Positions 9,553 through 19,390 of a stretch of 64,000 bases of DNA are shown in pieces. The position numbers and the translations under genes were made by a program. The number at the start of each line of letters is the position of its first letter. Position 1 is the stretch's first letter. The DNA is from JAGTVG01 sp942491935. GTDB taxonomy: Bacteria; Bacteroidota; Bacteroidia; Cytophagales; Cyclobacteriaceae. Below the pieces are notes generated by a model. That model searched no databases and had not been told where the DNA came from. It saw only the letters and a list, made by a program, of their open reading frames with translations. The DNA lies in contig CALOCZ010000072.1 of the NCBI GenBank assembly GCA_942491935.1, forward strand, positions 131,528 to 195,527, written 5' to 3'.

Positions 9553-11234
9553 AAACCTGGGATTTGCAGTGGTTTGGCCAATAAGTATAAGTCCTGGTTC
9601 TGAGGTAGATTAATTTTTCCATTGGTAACCCTATAAGTCTCATTGGAATAATAATCATTTAGAACCGTTTCATTATCAAACAGTTCCTTTACGTTCAGGG
9701 GTTGATCAAGATTGCCTATGCAGACCAATACCCGATCTTCTATGCCATACCTGCTTAACTTACGGGTAAATAAATATGGTTCTTTGCTTATCATTTCATG
9801 TACCCCTGCGCCTACTGCTGGGTGTTCATTCCTAAAGCGCCCAAGTTTTTGCCAATGTTCAAGCACATCTGTAATTCGATATCCATTTTTCTCAGCATTC
9901 CTGGAAAGGTCTTCCCAGTTCATGTAAGATCTAAGGTGTGCATCTCCTTTCGTGCCTTCAGCTGTGAGCGTTCGTGCTAACTCATCTCCATAATAAATTT
10001 GAACTGCACCAGGCGTAAGCATTAATTTGGTGGCTGACTCAAACACCCTTTCTCTGTTCAGGTCAAAAGGTCCTCCATCATCGTGAGAGGATATATAATT
10101 CATTACACTGTATTCTGATAAGGGGCCATTCAGAATTCCGGAATATTCGCTGAATATATCCTCCATATCTCTTTCCGCATCAGCTTTAAACGAAAAGTTA
10201 ATCAGGGCTTTAAAATCATGATCAAAGAAGTTAACCACTGAATCACCATAATCATAATAATATTCACCTTGAATGCCATATCCGTAAACTTCACCTACCA
10301 TATAAAAATCAAGATCACCCATTTTATTTTCTGGATTTTTGTTTCTCCATTCAATTAGTGCCTGAACTGCTTCCTTATATAATTCGCTCCAGATGTATGC
10401 CTCAAGATGTTTGGTTGTATCCACCCTGAACCCATCTATACCCAGTTCACGCACATAATCCGTCAACCATTTTATAATATAATATTTGGGAAGTTTCGGG
10501 TATCCGGTTCTGCTGAAAAACGCCTCCAATTCAGGCATTTCAATATCCAGTCGTCCCTCTCCTTCCCACTTGTCTTTCAGAAAACCGGGTATATCCACTT
10601 CAATATTAGAATCCGTTCTAATATCCGGTAAATTAGTAACCAACGCACACGGAACGGCATGTTCATAACTATCATGGGTGCAAACAGGTTCAATGCGCAC
10701 CCATTCATCCGGCCATTGACTATCCGTAGGTGTAACAGGACCTGTGTGATTCAAAACAACGTCAAGGAGTACGCGAATACCATGTTCATGTGCCTTATCA
10801 ACCATTTCTTTTAACTCAGTCATAGTCCCATAATTTGGATCTATATTGGTCCAGTCCCTGGCCCAATATCCATGATATCCGTATGTTTTGCCCCAACCTT
10901 CATCGGTAAAGCCATGTATCTGTTCTATTGGTGGAGTTATCCATAAAACATTTACGCCCAGAGCCTCAAAATACCCCTCTTCGATCTTCATGGTAATACC
11001 TTTCAGGTCCCCTCCCATAAAACTTCTTAAAGGTCCACCGTCCTGTTTCCTTCCCAGAGGGGTATCATTGGTCGGATCTCCATTGTTAAACCGGTCAGTA
11101 AGCATAAAATAGACCGTGGCGTTTTCCCACATAAATGGTGGCTGATTACTTTTTTCTTCTCCAATTTGTTCTTCCTGTCTATTTGAAGAACAGGAAAAGA
11201 TGAGAAATAATACGATTATTAAAACCTGTTTCAT
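9549..11234 (-). CDS. Lipoprotein alpha-amylase family GH13 enzyme
   Basis: This 561-residue protein has a lipoprotein signal (LFLIFSCSS) and a GH13 catalytic domain. Conserved region I appears as DVVLNHTG, region II as GFRVDTTKHLE with the nucleophile Asp, region III as GEVYGYG with the acid/base Glu, and region IV as YISSHDD. The beginning of the barrel (ATVYFMLTDRFNNGDP) is typical of extracellular alpha-amylases and cyclomaltodextrinase-like enzymes. A small C-terminal beta domain is present. The substrate is an alpha-glucan such as starch, glycogen or maltodextrin. The glutaredoxin-like gene follows with overlapping codons. Confidence 0.93.
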   Translation of the reverse strand: MKQVLIIVLFLIFSCSSNRQEEQIGEEKSNQPPFMWENATVYFMLTDRFNNGDPTNDTPLGRKQDGGPLRSFMGGDLKGITMKIEEGYFEALGVNVLWITPPIEQIHGFTDEGWGKTYGYHGYWARDWTNIDPNYGTMTELKEMVDKAHEHGIRVLLDVVLNHTGPVTPTDSQWPDEWVRIEPVCTHDSYEHAVPCALVTNLPDIRTDSNIEVDIPGFLKDKWEGEGRLDIEMPELEAFFSRTGYPKLPKYYIIKWLTDYVRELGIDGFRVDTTKHLEAYIWSELYKEAVQALIEWRNKNPENKMGDLDFYMVGEVYGYGIQGEYYYDYGDSVVNFFDHDFKALINFSFKADAERDMEDIFSEYSGILNGPLSEYSVMNYISSHDDGGPFDLNRERVFESATKLMLTPGAVQIYYGDELARTLTAEGTKGDAHLRSYMNWEDLSRNAEKNGYRITDVLEHWQKLGRFRNEHPAVGAGVHEMISKEPYLFTRKLSRYGIEDRVLVCIGNLDQPLNVKELFDNETVLNDYYSNETYRVTNGKINLPQNQDLYLLAKPLQIPGL

Positions 11235-11271
11235 GAATAGTGGAAATTATTTCCTCAATACATTTTATATT

Positions 11272-12432
11272 TTATTTCAAAAACAATGACCCAACAGAAT
11301 ACGGTCGATCATTGATTATGGCATCACTTAACCAATCCTTAAAAGATATATCTTCTTCTGTACATTCATAAAATGGTGTAAACAATAGAAAAGTATGCGG
11401 TGTTTGCCCGTTTTTCTTTTGATTCCAATCTGTAATATAATAGTAATAATTGTCAATTGAATCTGAATTATAACCTACTGCATTTAACATTTCGTTTGAC
11501 CATTTATGAATGTATTCATCAGTACTGGTATTATGCTTATTAACTTCAGCTTCAAAATGCAATAACACTTCATCAAACAGAGAATTGGATTGAAAGAACT
11601 TTATATCAGCAAATTCCAGTGAATCAGCAGCGAAACGTAAAGCGCTGTTTATCAGGTCTGCTTCTGCTGAAAATCCAAAAGTCTCTTCGCATTCGGCACC
11701 CCATAGTTCTACAGCTTCTACTAATACCTTTGAATTTAGAAAAGAACAATCTGATAGTTGATAAAATTTAGATTCCGGAAACATTTCGACGATATAGGGC
11801 GACCAAAAAATATTTCCAAGTCCTCCGGCACTTTCACCTGAAATAAGTACTTTATCAGGATCGTTTAAATTCATTTCAACCCATTCTAGTGCTTTCGTTA
11901 CGTTAATCTTTCCATTATGCTTTACGGTTTTCATGTTTCCATTTTTATCCGTATAGACATTTTCTGTGTTCCCAATATGAAGATCACCAGTACAATAAGG
12001 AATAAATACGATGTTCCAGTCTTTGAAAGGATTTATGTCAAGACTGTTTTCCATAATGCCATGACTGAAGAAGGCTTTGAACAACCATTCATTAATTCTT
12101 GGAAAGTAAAATCCAGTCTTTGGGTTTAAGACCAATGGCGATGTGCATGAAGCATCATCCCAGCAGGCTCCGCCTCCCTGGAAGTGAATAATCAGGTTAT
12201 CAGATTTACCTTTTTTAGTGTATATCCAGTAATCAGAACCGTCACTGCATTGACAGGAATCGCCCAGGTTAACTTTATTCCATGTATATGCCTCAGTATG
12301 TTTAAAGGACTGAAGCTCTGTAAAGCTGGTCCCATATTCAACCTTTAACCAGAAGAAGGCAATAAGCAATACAATGGCAATTAAGATAGAGGCCAAGGTT
12401 ATCCCTGCAATTTTAAATATCCTTCTGATCAT
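11272..12432 (-). CDS. Pectin acetylesterase/Notum-family serine hydrolase
   Basis: The 386-residue protein has one N-terminal membrane segment (about residues 10-30) and an alpha/beta-hydrolase-like domain of the pectinacetylesterase (CE13)/Notum type. The diagnostic segment is HFQGGGACWDDASC, which provides the oxyanion-hole glycines. The nucleophile is the Ser in SGESAGGLGN, and several cysteines in CWDDASC and LSDCSF are probably disulfide-bonded. Family members deacylate polysaccharides or, in Notum, remove a lipid from a protein. Here the surrounding amylase and galactosidase genes favour a carbohydrate ester. Catalytic Asp and His are not assigned with certainty. Confidence 0.82.
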   Translation of the reverse strand: MIRRIFKIAGITLASILIAIVLLIAFFWLKVEYGTSFTELQSFKHTEAYTWNKVNLGDSCQCSDGSDYWIYTKKGKSDNLIIHFQGGGACWDDASCTSPLVLNPKTGFYFPRINEWLFKAFFSHGIMENSLDINPFKDWNIVFIPYCTGDLHIGNTENVYTDKNGNMKTVKHNGKINVTKALEWVEMNLNDPDKVLISGESAGGLGNIFWSPYIVEMFPESKFYQLSDCSFLNSKVLVEAVELWGAECEETFGFSAEADLINSALRFAADSLEFADIKFFQSNSLFDEVLLHFEAEVNKHNTSTDEYIHKWSNEMLNAVGYNSDSIDNYYYYITDWNQKKNGQTPHTFLLFTPFYECTEEDISFKDWLSDAIINDRPYSVGSLFLK

Positions 12433-12476
12433 GATCAGGCCTATTGAGTTAATCCAAATGTATTAAAATAAGCGAT

Positions 12477-14987
12477 CTATTTCTTCACCAGTACTGAAAT
12501 TTCCGATCCTGTCAGGTCTTTTGCTTTTGCAAAAACCTTAATTTCTCCATTTTCATTACTCATCGGCCTAACAATTGGCAAGCACCTTCCTTTGAAGGTT
12601 ATACATTCTGGTTTCTGGAAGCTTTTTATATCAACGGGATTTCCGTTTGCAACACCCGCCAGCTGACCGTCTCCTTCAATCTGAAATTCAATGAGAGTCT
12701 CTGCATCAGGCACTCTATTCCCTTCCTGATCGACGACTTCAACAGTCACATATGCCAGATCATTGCGGTCTGCTGTTATACTGTTTCGATCAACTTTCAT
12801 TGAAATTGAATGCGCCTCTCCTGTAGTACGAAAGACCTTCTTTGATGATATTTCCCCATTTTTAAATCCTTTAGCCACGAGTTCACCAGGTTGATAAACA
12901 ACCTTTACAATCCTTTTGTATTGCATGGTATCCTGCAAAACAATTTCATCACATCTTAGTCCATTCAGTTCCAGCGTCACAGAATCACAACTCGAGTAAA
13001 GTGAAACATTGAGTGTGTCACCTTTATATCCTTTCCAATTCCAGCTTTGTTCTTCATTCGGCCAACCCCAAAAACTAACTGTTTCTTTTCTTCCTTGAGG
13101 AATAGGATGATGAACAGCCATTTCCAGTTCACTTATTCCCCAGACAACATCTCTGTAATATGATTGAGGTTTTTTAAATCCACATAAGTCAATATCACCA
13201 CAATAGGCATTATACCAGGGCCATTCCTTCTTTTCATTATCCAACAAGGCATTTCCAATCCCGGCTTCTCCCAAATAATCCATACTTGTCCAAAGAAAAT
13301 CTCCTAAAACCCATGGATACTTCTCTACCAATGACCAGTTTTCATACGCATGCCCGGCAATTGATTCTGTCCCAATAATAATTCGTTCAGGGAAAATTTC
13401 ATGATCTGATTCATATCGCTCCCACTTATAGTTATAACCATGTACCTCAAACAATTTAAAAGCTGGTTCAGTGTCTTCCCAGGGCCTTCCGGGAAATTCC
13501 CAGAAACCGCATATAGCAGCGGTTACAGGTCTTGTAGGATCCAGTGATTTGACCTTCTCTTTTAATACTTTCGTGATTTGTAAACCTGACGAATCCGCTC
13601 TTTCTTTAATTTCATTACCAATACTCCAGATAATAATTGAAGGATGATTTCGATCTCTGAGGACCATCGATTCGATATCCCTTTCCCACCAATCATCAAA
13701 ATACAGATTATAATCATTTTCGTTTTTTGGTAATTGCCATTGATCGAAGGATTCATCCATAACCAGGATTCCCAATTTGTCACAGGCATCAAGGAATTGT
13801 CTTGAGGGAGGGTTATGGCTGGTCCTGATGGCGTTATAACCAAAAGATTTCATCAGTTCTACACGTCTGTACTCTGCACGGTCAATAGCTGCAGCACCAA
13901 GAGGCCCATTATCGTGATGCATGTTCCCCCCTTTAATAAGGATGGTCTCTCCATTAAGCTGAAATCCTTCTTCAGTTGAGAAATCTAAAGTTCTTATTCC
14001 AAAGGTCGTTGATAATTGATCAACGATTTTTCCATCAAAGAGGAGGTTGATTTTTGCCAGATATAAGTTGGGATCTTCCAGTGACCACAGCTGAGGATTT
14101 TCTAGAGAGAATGACCCATTAAATAATCCTACAAGACCAGATTTCAGTACTTCATTCCGTTTACTTTTTACTACCTCGCTCCCATCCGGAGCCATAATCA
14201 AAGTTTCTATGATAAAATCTTTTGAATGATCGAAGTAGTTTATCACGGAGGCATCGATCTTTATCAGTGCTTTTTCTTTTTCTACTTCAGGAGTTGTAAC
14301 AAAAACGCCCCATCGGTCGAGATGCAATGGATCGGTAATACTTAACCAGGTATGTCTGTAAATTCCAGAACCGCTATACCAACGGCTGTTTCTGCCTTCA
14401 TTAACGACTTTAACAGACAAAACATTTTCACTACCGTCTACCTTCAGGTAAGGCGTAATATCATATGTAAAAGCAGTATACCCATACGGGTGATTTCCTA
14501 AATGATTTCCATTGATCCAGAAATCAGCGTTCATATAAACGCCATCAAAAGTGATCTTTACAATTTTGCCAACATCCTGAGGTTCCAATGAAAAATGTTT
14601 CCTGTACCACCCAACTCCTCCAAGGACATATCCCGTAGAAATATTACCTGGACTATCTGGAGAAAACGGCCCTACAGGTGAAGGACTGACATCTTTAAAC
14701 TTATCTTTTGGCAATTCCAGGTCTTCAATACTCCAGTCATGAGGCAAATCCAATATACGCCATTCTGAATCATCAAACGAAGGATTTTCAGCTTCTTCTG
14801 CTTCTCCTTTAAAGAATCTCCAATTGTCATCAAATAATCTGTCATGTACATTGGAATTATACATTGCGTCAATTGGTTCAAATCCAATAGTATTCTCCTC
14901 CTTAGTATTATTACATGATTGGACGAAAAATAATATAAATATGAAGAATGAAATAAAACTGATGCTGTTTTTATGTAGTGTGAACAT
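12477..14987 (-). CDS. Glycoside hydrolase family 2 beta-galactosidase-like lipoprotein
   Basis: This protein of about 836 residues starts at the ATG at 14987 (MFTLHKNSIS), because the preceding 15 codons from 15032 lie ahead of the signal peptide. The signal ends in a lipobox (FFVQSC). The GH2 architecture is clear: sugar-binding jelly roll (PHDWSIEDL and GWYRKHFSL), immunoglobulin-like domain, TIM barrel and C-terminal beta domains. The barrel contains TSHNPPS, WSIGNEIKE with the acid/base Glu, and GTESIAGHAYEN with the nucleophile Glu. The last domain includes NSITADRNDLAYVTVE, usual in GH2 galactosidases of Bacteroidota. Exact glycosidic specificity is not determined. Confidence 0.93.
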   Translation of the reverse strand: MFTLHKNSISFISFFIFILFFVQSCNNTKEENTIGFEPIDAMYNSNVHDRLFDDNWRFFKGEAEEAENPSFDDSEWRILDLPHDWSIEDLELPKDKFKDVSPSPVGPFSPDSPGNISTGYVLGGVGWYRKHFSLEPQDVGKIVKITFDGVYMNADFWINGNHLGNHPYGYTAFTYDITPYLKVDGSENVLSVKVVNEGRNSRWYSGSGIYRHTWLSITDPLHLDRWGVFVTTPEVEKEKALIKIDASVINYFDHSKDFIIETLIMAPDGSEVVKSKRNEVLKSGLVGLFNGSFSLENPQLWSLEDPNLYLAKINLLFDGKIVDQLSTTFGIRTLDFSTEEGFQLNGETILIKGGNMHHDNGPLGAAAIDRAEYRRVELMKSFGYNAIRTSHNPPSRQFLDACDKLGILVMDESFDQWQLPKNENDYNLYFDDWWERDIESMVLRDRNHPSIIIWSIGNEIKERADSSGLQITKVLKEKVKSLDPTRPVTAAICGFWEFPGRPWEDTEPAFKLFEVHGYNYKWERYESDHEIFPERIIIGTESIAGHAYENWSLVEKYPWVLGDFLWTSMDYLGEAGIGNALLDNEKKEWPWYNAYCGDIDLCGFKKPQSYYRDVVWGISELEMAVHHPIPQGRKETVSFWGWPNEEQSWNWKGYKGDTLNVSLYSSCDSVTLELNGLRCDEIVLQDTMQYKRIVKVVYQPGELVAKGFKNGEISSKKVFRTTGEAHSISMKVDRNSITADRNDLAYVTVEVVDQEGNRVPDAETLIEFQIEGDGQLAGVANGNPVDIKSFQKPECITFKGRCLPIVRPMSNENGEIKVFAKAKDLTGSEISVLVKK

Positions 14988-15142
14988 TATTAAAAAATTA
15001 AAAGTATTACAATCGCATTGAAAATAACTCAATTGCTTATTTAATGCAATTCTTTTTAGATATTGTGAATAACTAAGTAAGAATAAATGACTCTTAATAT
15101 GAAAAAGACAGCCTTCTTTAAATATTAATATCTTACAATCAA

Positions 15143-17587
15143 TTATTCGTTACGTAAGGTTTCAGCAGGATTAGTCCTGATTGCTGAGAATCCCTGGTAG
15201 CTAATTGACAGCAACAGAACAGCAAGGCTAATCAAGGCGGCCAGAAATAATGAAACAGGTCCTATATCGATTCTGAATTCAAAATCTGTCAACCATTTAT
15301 TCATTACATATATTGTAGCAGGAAATGATATGATAATAGCGATTATAAGAAGTATTACAAATCTTTTCGAAAGGATTAAAAAAATGTTAGCCTTTGAGGC
15401 GCCAAAAACCTTACGAATAGATATTTCCTTCAGTTTTCCAGTCAGCGACAGCGTAGATAATCCAAATAATCCCAAACAACCAATAATAATAGCGAGCATT
15501 GAGGAACTTGTGACAATTTTTGATAGGTTTTGTTCTCGTTCATATTGTTCCTTCAGGTTATCCTCAACAAAACTATAATCGAAAGGTTCTCCCGGGAAAA
15601 CTTTATCCCATTCAGATCGAATCGATTCTATCCCTTCCTGAATCTTGCCAGCTTCAAGCCTGACAAATATCTTAGGTATTTCAGAACTGCTAATGTTTAC
15701 ATTATGTGCACCAGAAAAGCCGATTTCTACATTCATTGCAAGCAATAATGGTTCTATCCTGGTATGTAAAGAGGCAATATGAAAGTCTTTTACTACCCCA
15801 ATGATTTCATGATCCATAAATTCTTCATGGGGAATTCTCTCACCAATTGGATTTTCAAAGCCAAATTCCTTTACAAATGTTTCATTTACAATTACCGATC
15901 TCTGCATATCTGCCTGGTTCTCTGGCTCAAAATTCCGTCCCTGGACAATTTCCATTTTCATAGCTGGAATAAAATCAGCATTAATTGTATTATAATAGAA
16001 CCAGTTTGTTTCTTCATTTTCATCCTCATATCCGATATGGGTCCACCCTCCCGATTCGAAGGTATGTGAAGCGATACCTGTTGAAATAATACCAGGTTTG
16101 TTTACAAGCGAATTATCCAGAATCGCGGCTCTTTCCATACCCCGCTTTACCACATCTCTTAAGCCTTTCGCCTCTCCAACTCTTACCGGTACTATAACAA
16201 CATGTTCTTTGTTAAATCCGAGGTTTTTATTTTGCATATAATTTAATTGATCTTTCATGATTACTGTAGAGGCAATCATAAAAACCGTCAATGCAAATTG
16301 CCCCGCAACCAGGATTGAACCTAAAGTATTATTACCCTTGCCCAACCGAAGATCACTTTTTATAATATCCAGCGGTTTGAAACCAGAAATGATCAGTGCC
16401 GGATACAATCCGGCAAGTAGACCGGTTATAATTGTTATGCCTGAGATCAGGAGTAAATTCTCGAAATCCAACGTGAACCTCAGATTTAAATCTGCCAGTT
16501 TGTTGAACCATGGAAGGATTAGATAAGACATTATAAGACCAATGATTAAGGCAATAATAGCCATCAAAATAGATTCACCGAGAAATTGCAGAATAATTTG
16601 TTTTCGATTCGCCCCTGACGATTTTCTGATCCCAATTTCCTTGGCTCTTGAAAAAGACCTTCCTAAGGAAAGGGTAATAAAGTTAATACAGGCTATTAAT
16701 AACACAAATACAGAAATACCAGCAAGTATCAAAGTATATTTTGGATCGCTAACCGGTACGTTCCCTTCCGGCATATCTGTATTCATGTGAATATCTGTTA
16801 GTGGTTGCAGGAAAATAGCAAACTCAACCTCCTCAAGGTCATCACCCATTACCTGTTCTAGCAGACTTGAAAATTTTGGTTCCAGTTCTTCCTTATCTAC
16901 CTGACCATGTAGTAAAACATAGGTTTCTCCTGTTATCATATTCCAGGATGTCAGCATAGGAGCTGGAAATATATCTTTGGTGTGAAGATCGGATATTAGA
17001 AAATTAAACCGGATACTTGAATTTGAAGGGATATTCTTTAATACGGCCTTTACTGTAAAGTTTTTCTGCTCACCACCTACTTCAATGATTAATAATTCAT
17101 CAATCACATCAATACGACCAAAATACTTCTCTGCCATTTCTTCCGTCAGTACAATCGAACTCGGATCGGAAAGCAGGTTCTTCGTTTCACCCCTGATAAT
17201 GGGAAATGAGAATATATTAAAAAAATCTTCACTGGCTATGTGGATCTCTTCAGGAAACGACAGCTCGCCCTTGTAAATCTGGTTGAAAAAAGATGTTAGG
17301 ATGGTGAATCCTTCAATTTCGGGGTAGTTATCTTTTAATTGCTGGCCCATAATAAAAGGCGTATGTACGCCTACTCCCTCTCTGGCTCCTCTTTTAAACT
17401 TGGTATAAGGCCTGTATACTCGATCTGCTTTTGTATGGAACTTGTCATATGTAATTTCATTACGCACATAAAATATCACGATGATACTGCAGGCAATGGC
17501 CAGTGCCAGTCCAAAAATATTTATGAAGGAGAATATTTTGTATTTGAAAATATTGCGCAGGGTGATTTTAAAGTAATTTCTGAACAT
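15143..17587 (-). CDS. ABC transporter permease, MacB/FtsX type
   Basis: The 814-residue protein has two copies of the MacB-type module. Each has a large periplasmic domain plus FtsX transmembrane region, with helices near residue 25, between about 285 and 430, and in the last 130 residues. The N-terminal MFRNYFKITLRNIFKYK and the internal SFSRAKEIGIRKSSGA and LKEISIRKVFGAS segments are typical of Bacteroidota orphan permeases annotated as antimicrobial-peptide exporters. No ATPase gene is adjacent, so a distant MacB-type ATPase must serve it. It closes the carbohydrate gene block, and a gap of 296 bases separates it from the signalling array. Confidence 0.92.
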   Translation of the reverse strand: MFRNYFKITLRNIFKYKIFSFINIFGLALAIACSIIVIFYVRNEITYDKFHTKADRVYRPYTKFKRGAREGVGVHTPFIMGQQLKDNYPEIEGFTILTSFFNQIYKGELSFPEEIHIASEDFFNIFSFPIIRGETKNLLSDPSSIVLTEEMAEKYFGRIDVIDELLIIEVGGEQKNFTVKAVLKNIPSNSSIRFNFLISDLHTKDIFPAPMLTSWNMITGETYVLLHGQVDKEELEPKFSSLLEQVMGDDLEEVEFAIFLQPLTDIHMNTDMPEGNVPVSDPKYTLILAGISVFVLLIACINFITLSLGRSFSRAKEIGIRKSSGANRKQIILQFLGESILMAIIALIIGLIMSYLILPWFNKLADLNLRFTLDFENLLLISGITIITGLLAGLYPALIISGFKPLDIIKSDLRLGKGNNTLGSILVAGQFALTVFMIASTVIMKDQLNYMQNKNLGFNKEHVVIVPVRVGEAKGLRDVVKRGMERAAILDNSLVNKPGIISTGIASHTFESGGWTHIGYEDENEETNWFYYNTINADFIPAMKMEIVQGRNFEPENQADMQRSVIVNETFVKEFGFENPIGERIPHEEFMDHEIIGVVKDFHIASLHTRIEPLLLAMNVEIGFSGAHNVNISSSEIPKIFVRLEAGKIQEGIESIRSEWDKVFPGEPFDYSFVEDNLKEQYEREQNLSKIVTSSSMLAIIIGCLGLFGLSTLSLTGKLKEISIRKVFGASKANIFLILSKRFVILLIIAIIISFPATIYVMNKWLTDFEFRIDIGPVSLFLAALISLAVLLLSISYQGFSAIRTNPAETLRNE

Positions 17588-17883
17588 AGGAACATATTAA
17601 TATCAACTAATTTAAAAAAACAAAGAATAATTCTAAGCTAAAGACTGTTAAGAGTTGTTAAATGTTACAGGATTCCTTAGTAAGGATGGAATCAGGATGA
17701 AAAAAGTTTCATTACAGGTTAAATATATTTGAATACCCGGGATATTTGCATATTCATTCTGGATTCAAATAATAATACAAAAGCAATAGTCTGAAAAATG
17801 AATACCTCCAAGTTTTTACTTGATCGTTCTATAAGAATATGATTGGATTTGATACAAAAATCAGCAATCTATATTAAAATAAA

Positions 17884-18924
17884 TTAATCAAGCACTTCAT
17901 AAATCTCAGTTGTATTTGATTTGTTTTTCAGACTTACCTCACCTACTTTTCTACACTGAAATGACTCCTTTACTTTTTCATAGTTAGATTCGGAAATTAT
18001 AATTTGACCGTCCTTTGCTACTGATTGCAATCGTTGAGCAGTGTTTACCTCATCACCTATTACCGTATAATCTAGTCTGCGCAATGTTGCGGATCCGATA
18101 TTCCCCGAAATCATTTGACCACTATTTACACCTATTGTTACGCATGGAGAGAAGGTGATATCTTCAAAAATATTGGGTAGTTCATTGATCAATTTTCTTG
18201 TGGCAAGGCATGCGTCGATGGCTCTGTCCAGGTGATAATCACCCCGGAATACTGCCATGATCGCATCGCCGATAAATTTATCAATTAAGCCATCGTGTGC
18301 GAGTATCTCTTTGACCATTACTTCGAAATAACTGTTAAGTAAGTTTACCACCTTATCTGGTGCCTCCTTTTCACTGATAGCGCTAAAGCCACAGATGTCG
18401 ATAAATGCAACGGAGGCCTCAACCGTTTCATTAAGCATTAGGGTGGATTCAAACTCCCGGCTGTTCATAAAATTCAAGACCGTTTCATCCACATACATCT
18501 TGAGGATATTGTTTTCGTTGATGGCCTTCATGGTTTCCTGAATCTGGTTTACATGTTTAATGGTCTTTTCCATAGTGAGTTCCAGGTCCTCAAAATTCAC
18601 CGGTTTGGTTATGAAATCAAAGGCCCCGCGGTTCATAGCTGTCCGGATATTATCCATATCCCCGTAGGCTGATACTATGATCGACTTTAATAAGGCATGC
18701 TTTTCATTTAACTCTGACAACAAAGTCAAGCCATCCATTTCCGGCATATTGATATCACATAGAACAAGCACTACATCATTATGCTTTTCCAGTTGCTCCA
18801 AAGCATGTACCCCATTGATGGCGAAAACAAATTCATAAGCTTGTTCGCGAATTTTTTTGCGAAACTTTTGCTTGATCAGGACTTCAAGGTCTGCTTCATC
18901 ATCAACTACTAATATTTTAACCAT
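17884..18924 (-). CDS. Response regulator with class III adenylate/guanylate cyclase output
   Basis: The N-terminal receiver domain (residues 1-125) has VVDDEAD, the phospho-acceptor Asp in CDINMPEMDG, and the conserved Thr/Lys region (VSAYGD, ITKPVNF). A coiled linker leads to a class III cyclase domain (about residues 165-346). Both metal-binding aspartates (FIDICGF and FIGDAIMAVF), the purine-recognition Lys in LIDKF, the Asp in YTVIGDEVN and the transition-state Asn-x3-Arg (NTAQR) are present, so the enzyme should be active. Phosphorelay input would therefore change cAMP or cGMP. Its start overlaps the next upstream receiver gene by eight bases, and five kinases lie upstream. Confidence 0.92.
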   Translation of the reverse strand: MVKILVVDDEADLEVLIKQKFRKKIREQAYEFVFAINGVHALEQLEKHNDVVLVLCDINMPEMDGLTLLSELNEKHALLKSIIVSAYGDMDNIRTAMNRGAFDFITKPVNFEDLELTMEKTIKHVNQIQETMKAINENNILKMYVDETVLNFMNSREFESTLMLNETVEASVAFIDICGFSAISEKEAPDKVVNLLNSYFEVMVKEILAHDGLIDKFIGDAIMAVFRGDYHLDRAIDACLATRKLINELPNIFEDITFSPCVTIGVNSGQMISGNIGSATLRRLDYTVIGDEVNTAQRLQSVAKDGQIIISESNYEKVKESFQCRKVGEVSLKNKSNTTEIYEVLD

Positions 18925-19297
18925 TGATTCTAGTTTTAATCGTTTCTTTTAATGTGCCAAAGTCTACAGGTTTCGTAATAAAATCATCAGCACCAAGTTC
19001 CATGGCCTTATTGTAATTATCTGCATCACCGTAGGCCGTGATCATCATAACAACCGGGGGCGGTTGATGGTGCTTTTCCTTTATGTTTTTCAACAGTTCA
19101 AGACCACTCATTCCTGGCATATTGATGTCAGAAAGGATCAGGACTGCCTGGTGCAGGTATTGTTGAAGGCATTCCAGAGCCTCTTCTCCGGAGTACGCAA
19201 ATACAAATTCCATTTCTCCATTCTTAATCTCCCTTCTGAACCGTTGTTGAAAAAGAGGTTGAATGTCTTTTTCGTCGTCTACTACTAATATTTTCAT
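18917..19297 (-). CDS. Single-domain response regulator (receiver only)
   Basis: This 126-residue CheY-like protein has the acidic pair in VVDDEKD, the phospho-acceptor in LSDINMPGMSG, Thr in ITAYGD and Lys in ITKPVDF. There is no output domain, so it probably acts as a phosphate relay or through protein contacts. It overlaps the following receiver-cyclase gene by eight bases. The receivers of the two proteins are related along their whole length (the -ITKPV(D/N)F- ending is shared), suggesting duplication. Cognate kinases are probably among those encoded just upstream. Confidence 0.92.
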   Translation of the reverse strand: MKILVVDDEKDIQPLFQQRFRREIKNGEMEFVFAYSGEEALECLQQYLHQAVLILSDINMPGMSGLELLKNIKEKHHQPPPVVMMITAYGDADNYNKAMELGADDFITKPVDFGTLKETIKTRING

Positions 19298-19390
19298 GTA
19301 TTGATATTTAATTATTATTTAACTCTTAGAATGCACCAGATAATCGTTTCTGATAATTATTAAAACTTTTCATTGTAAATTCATTTTGAA

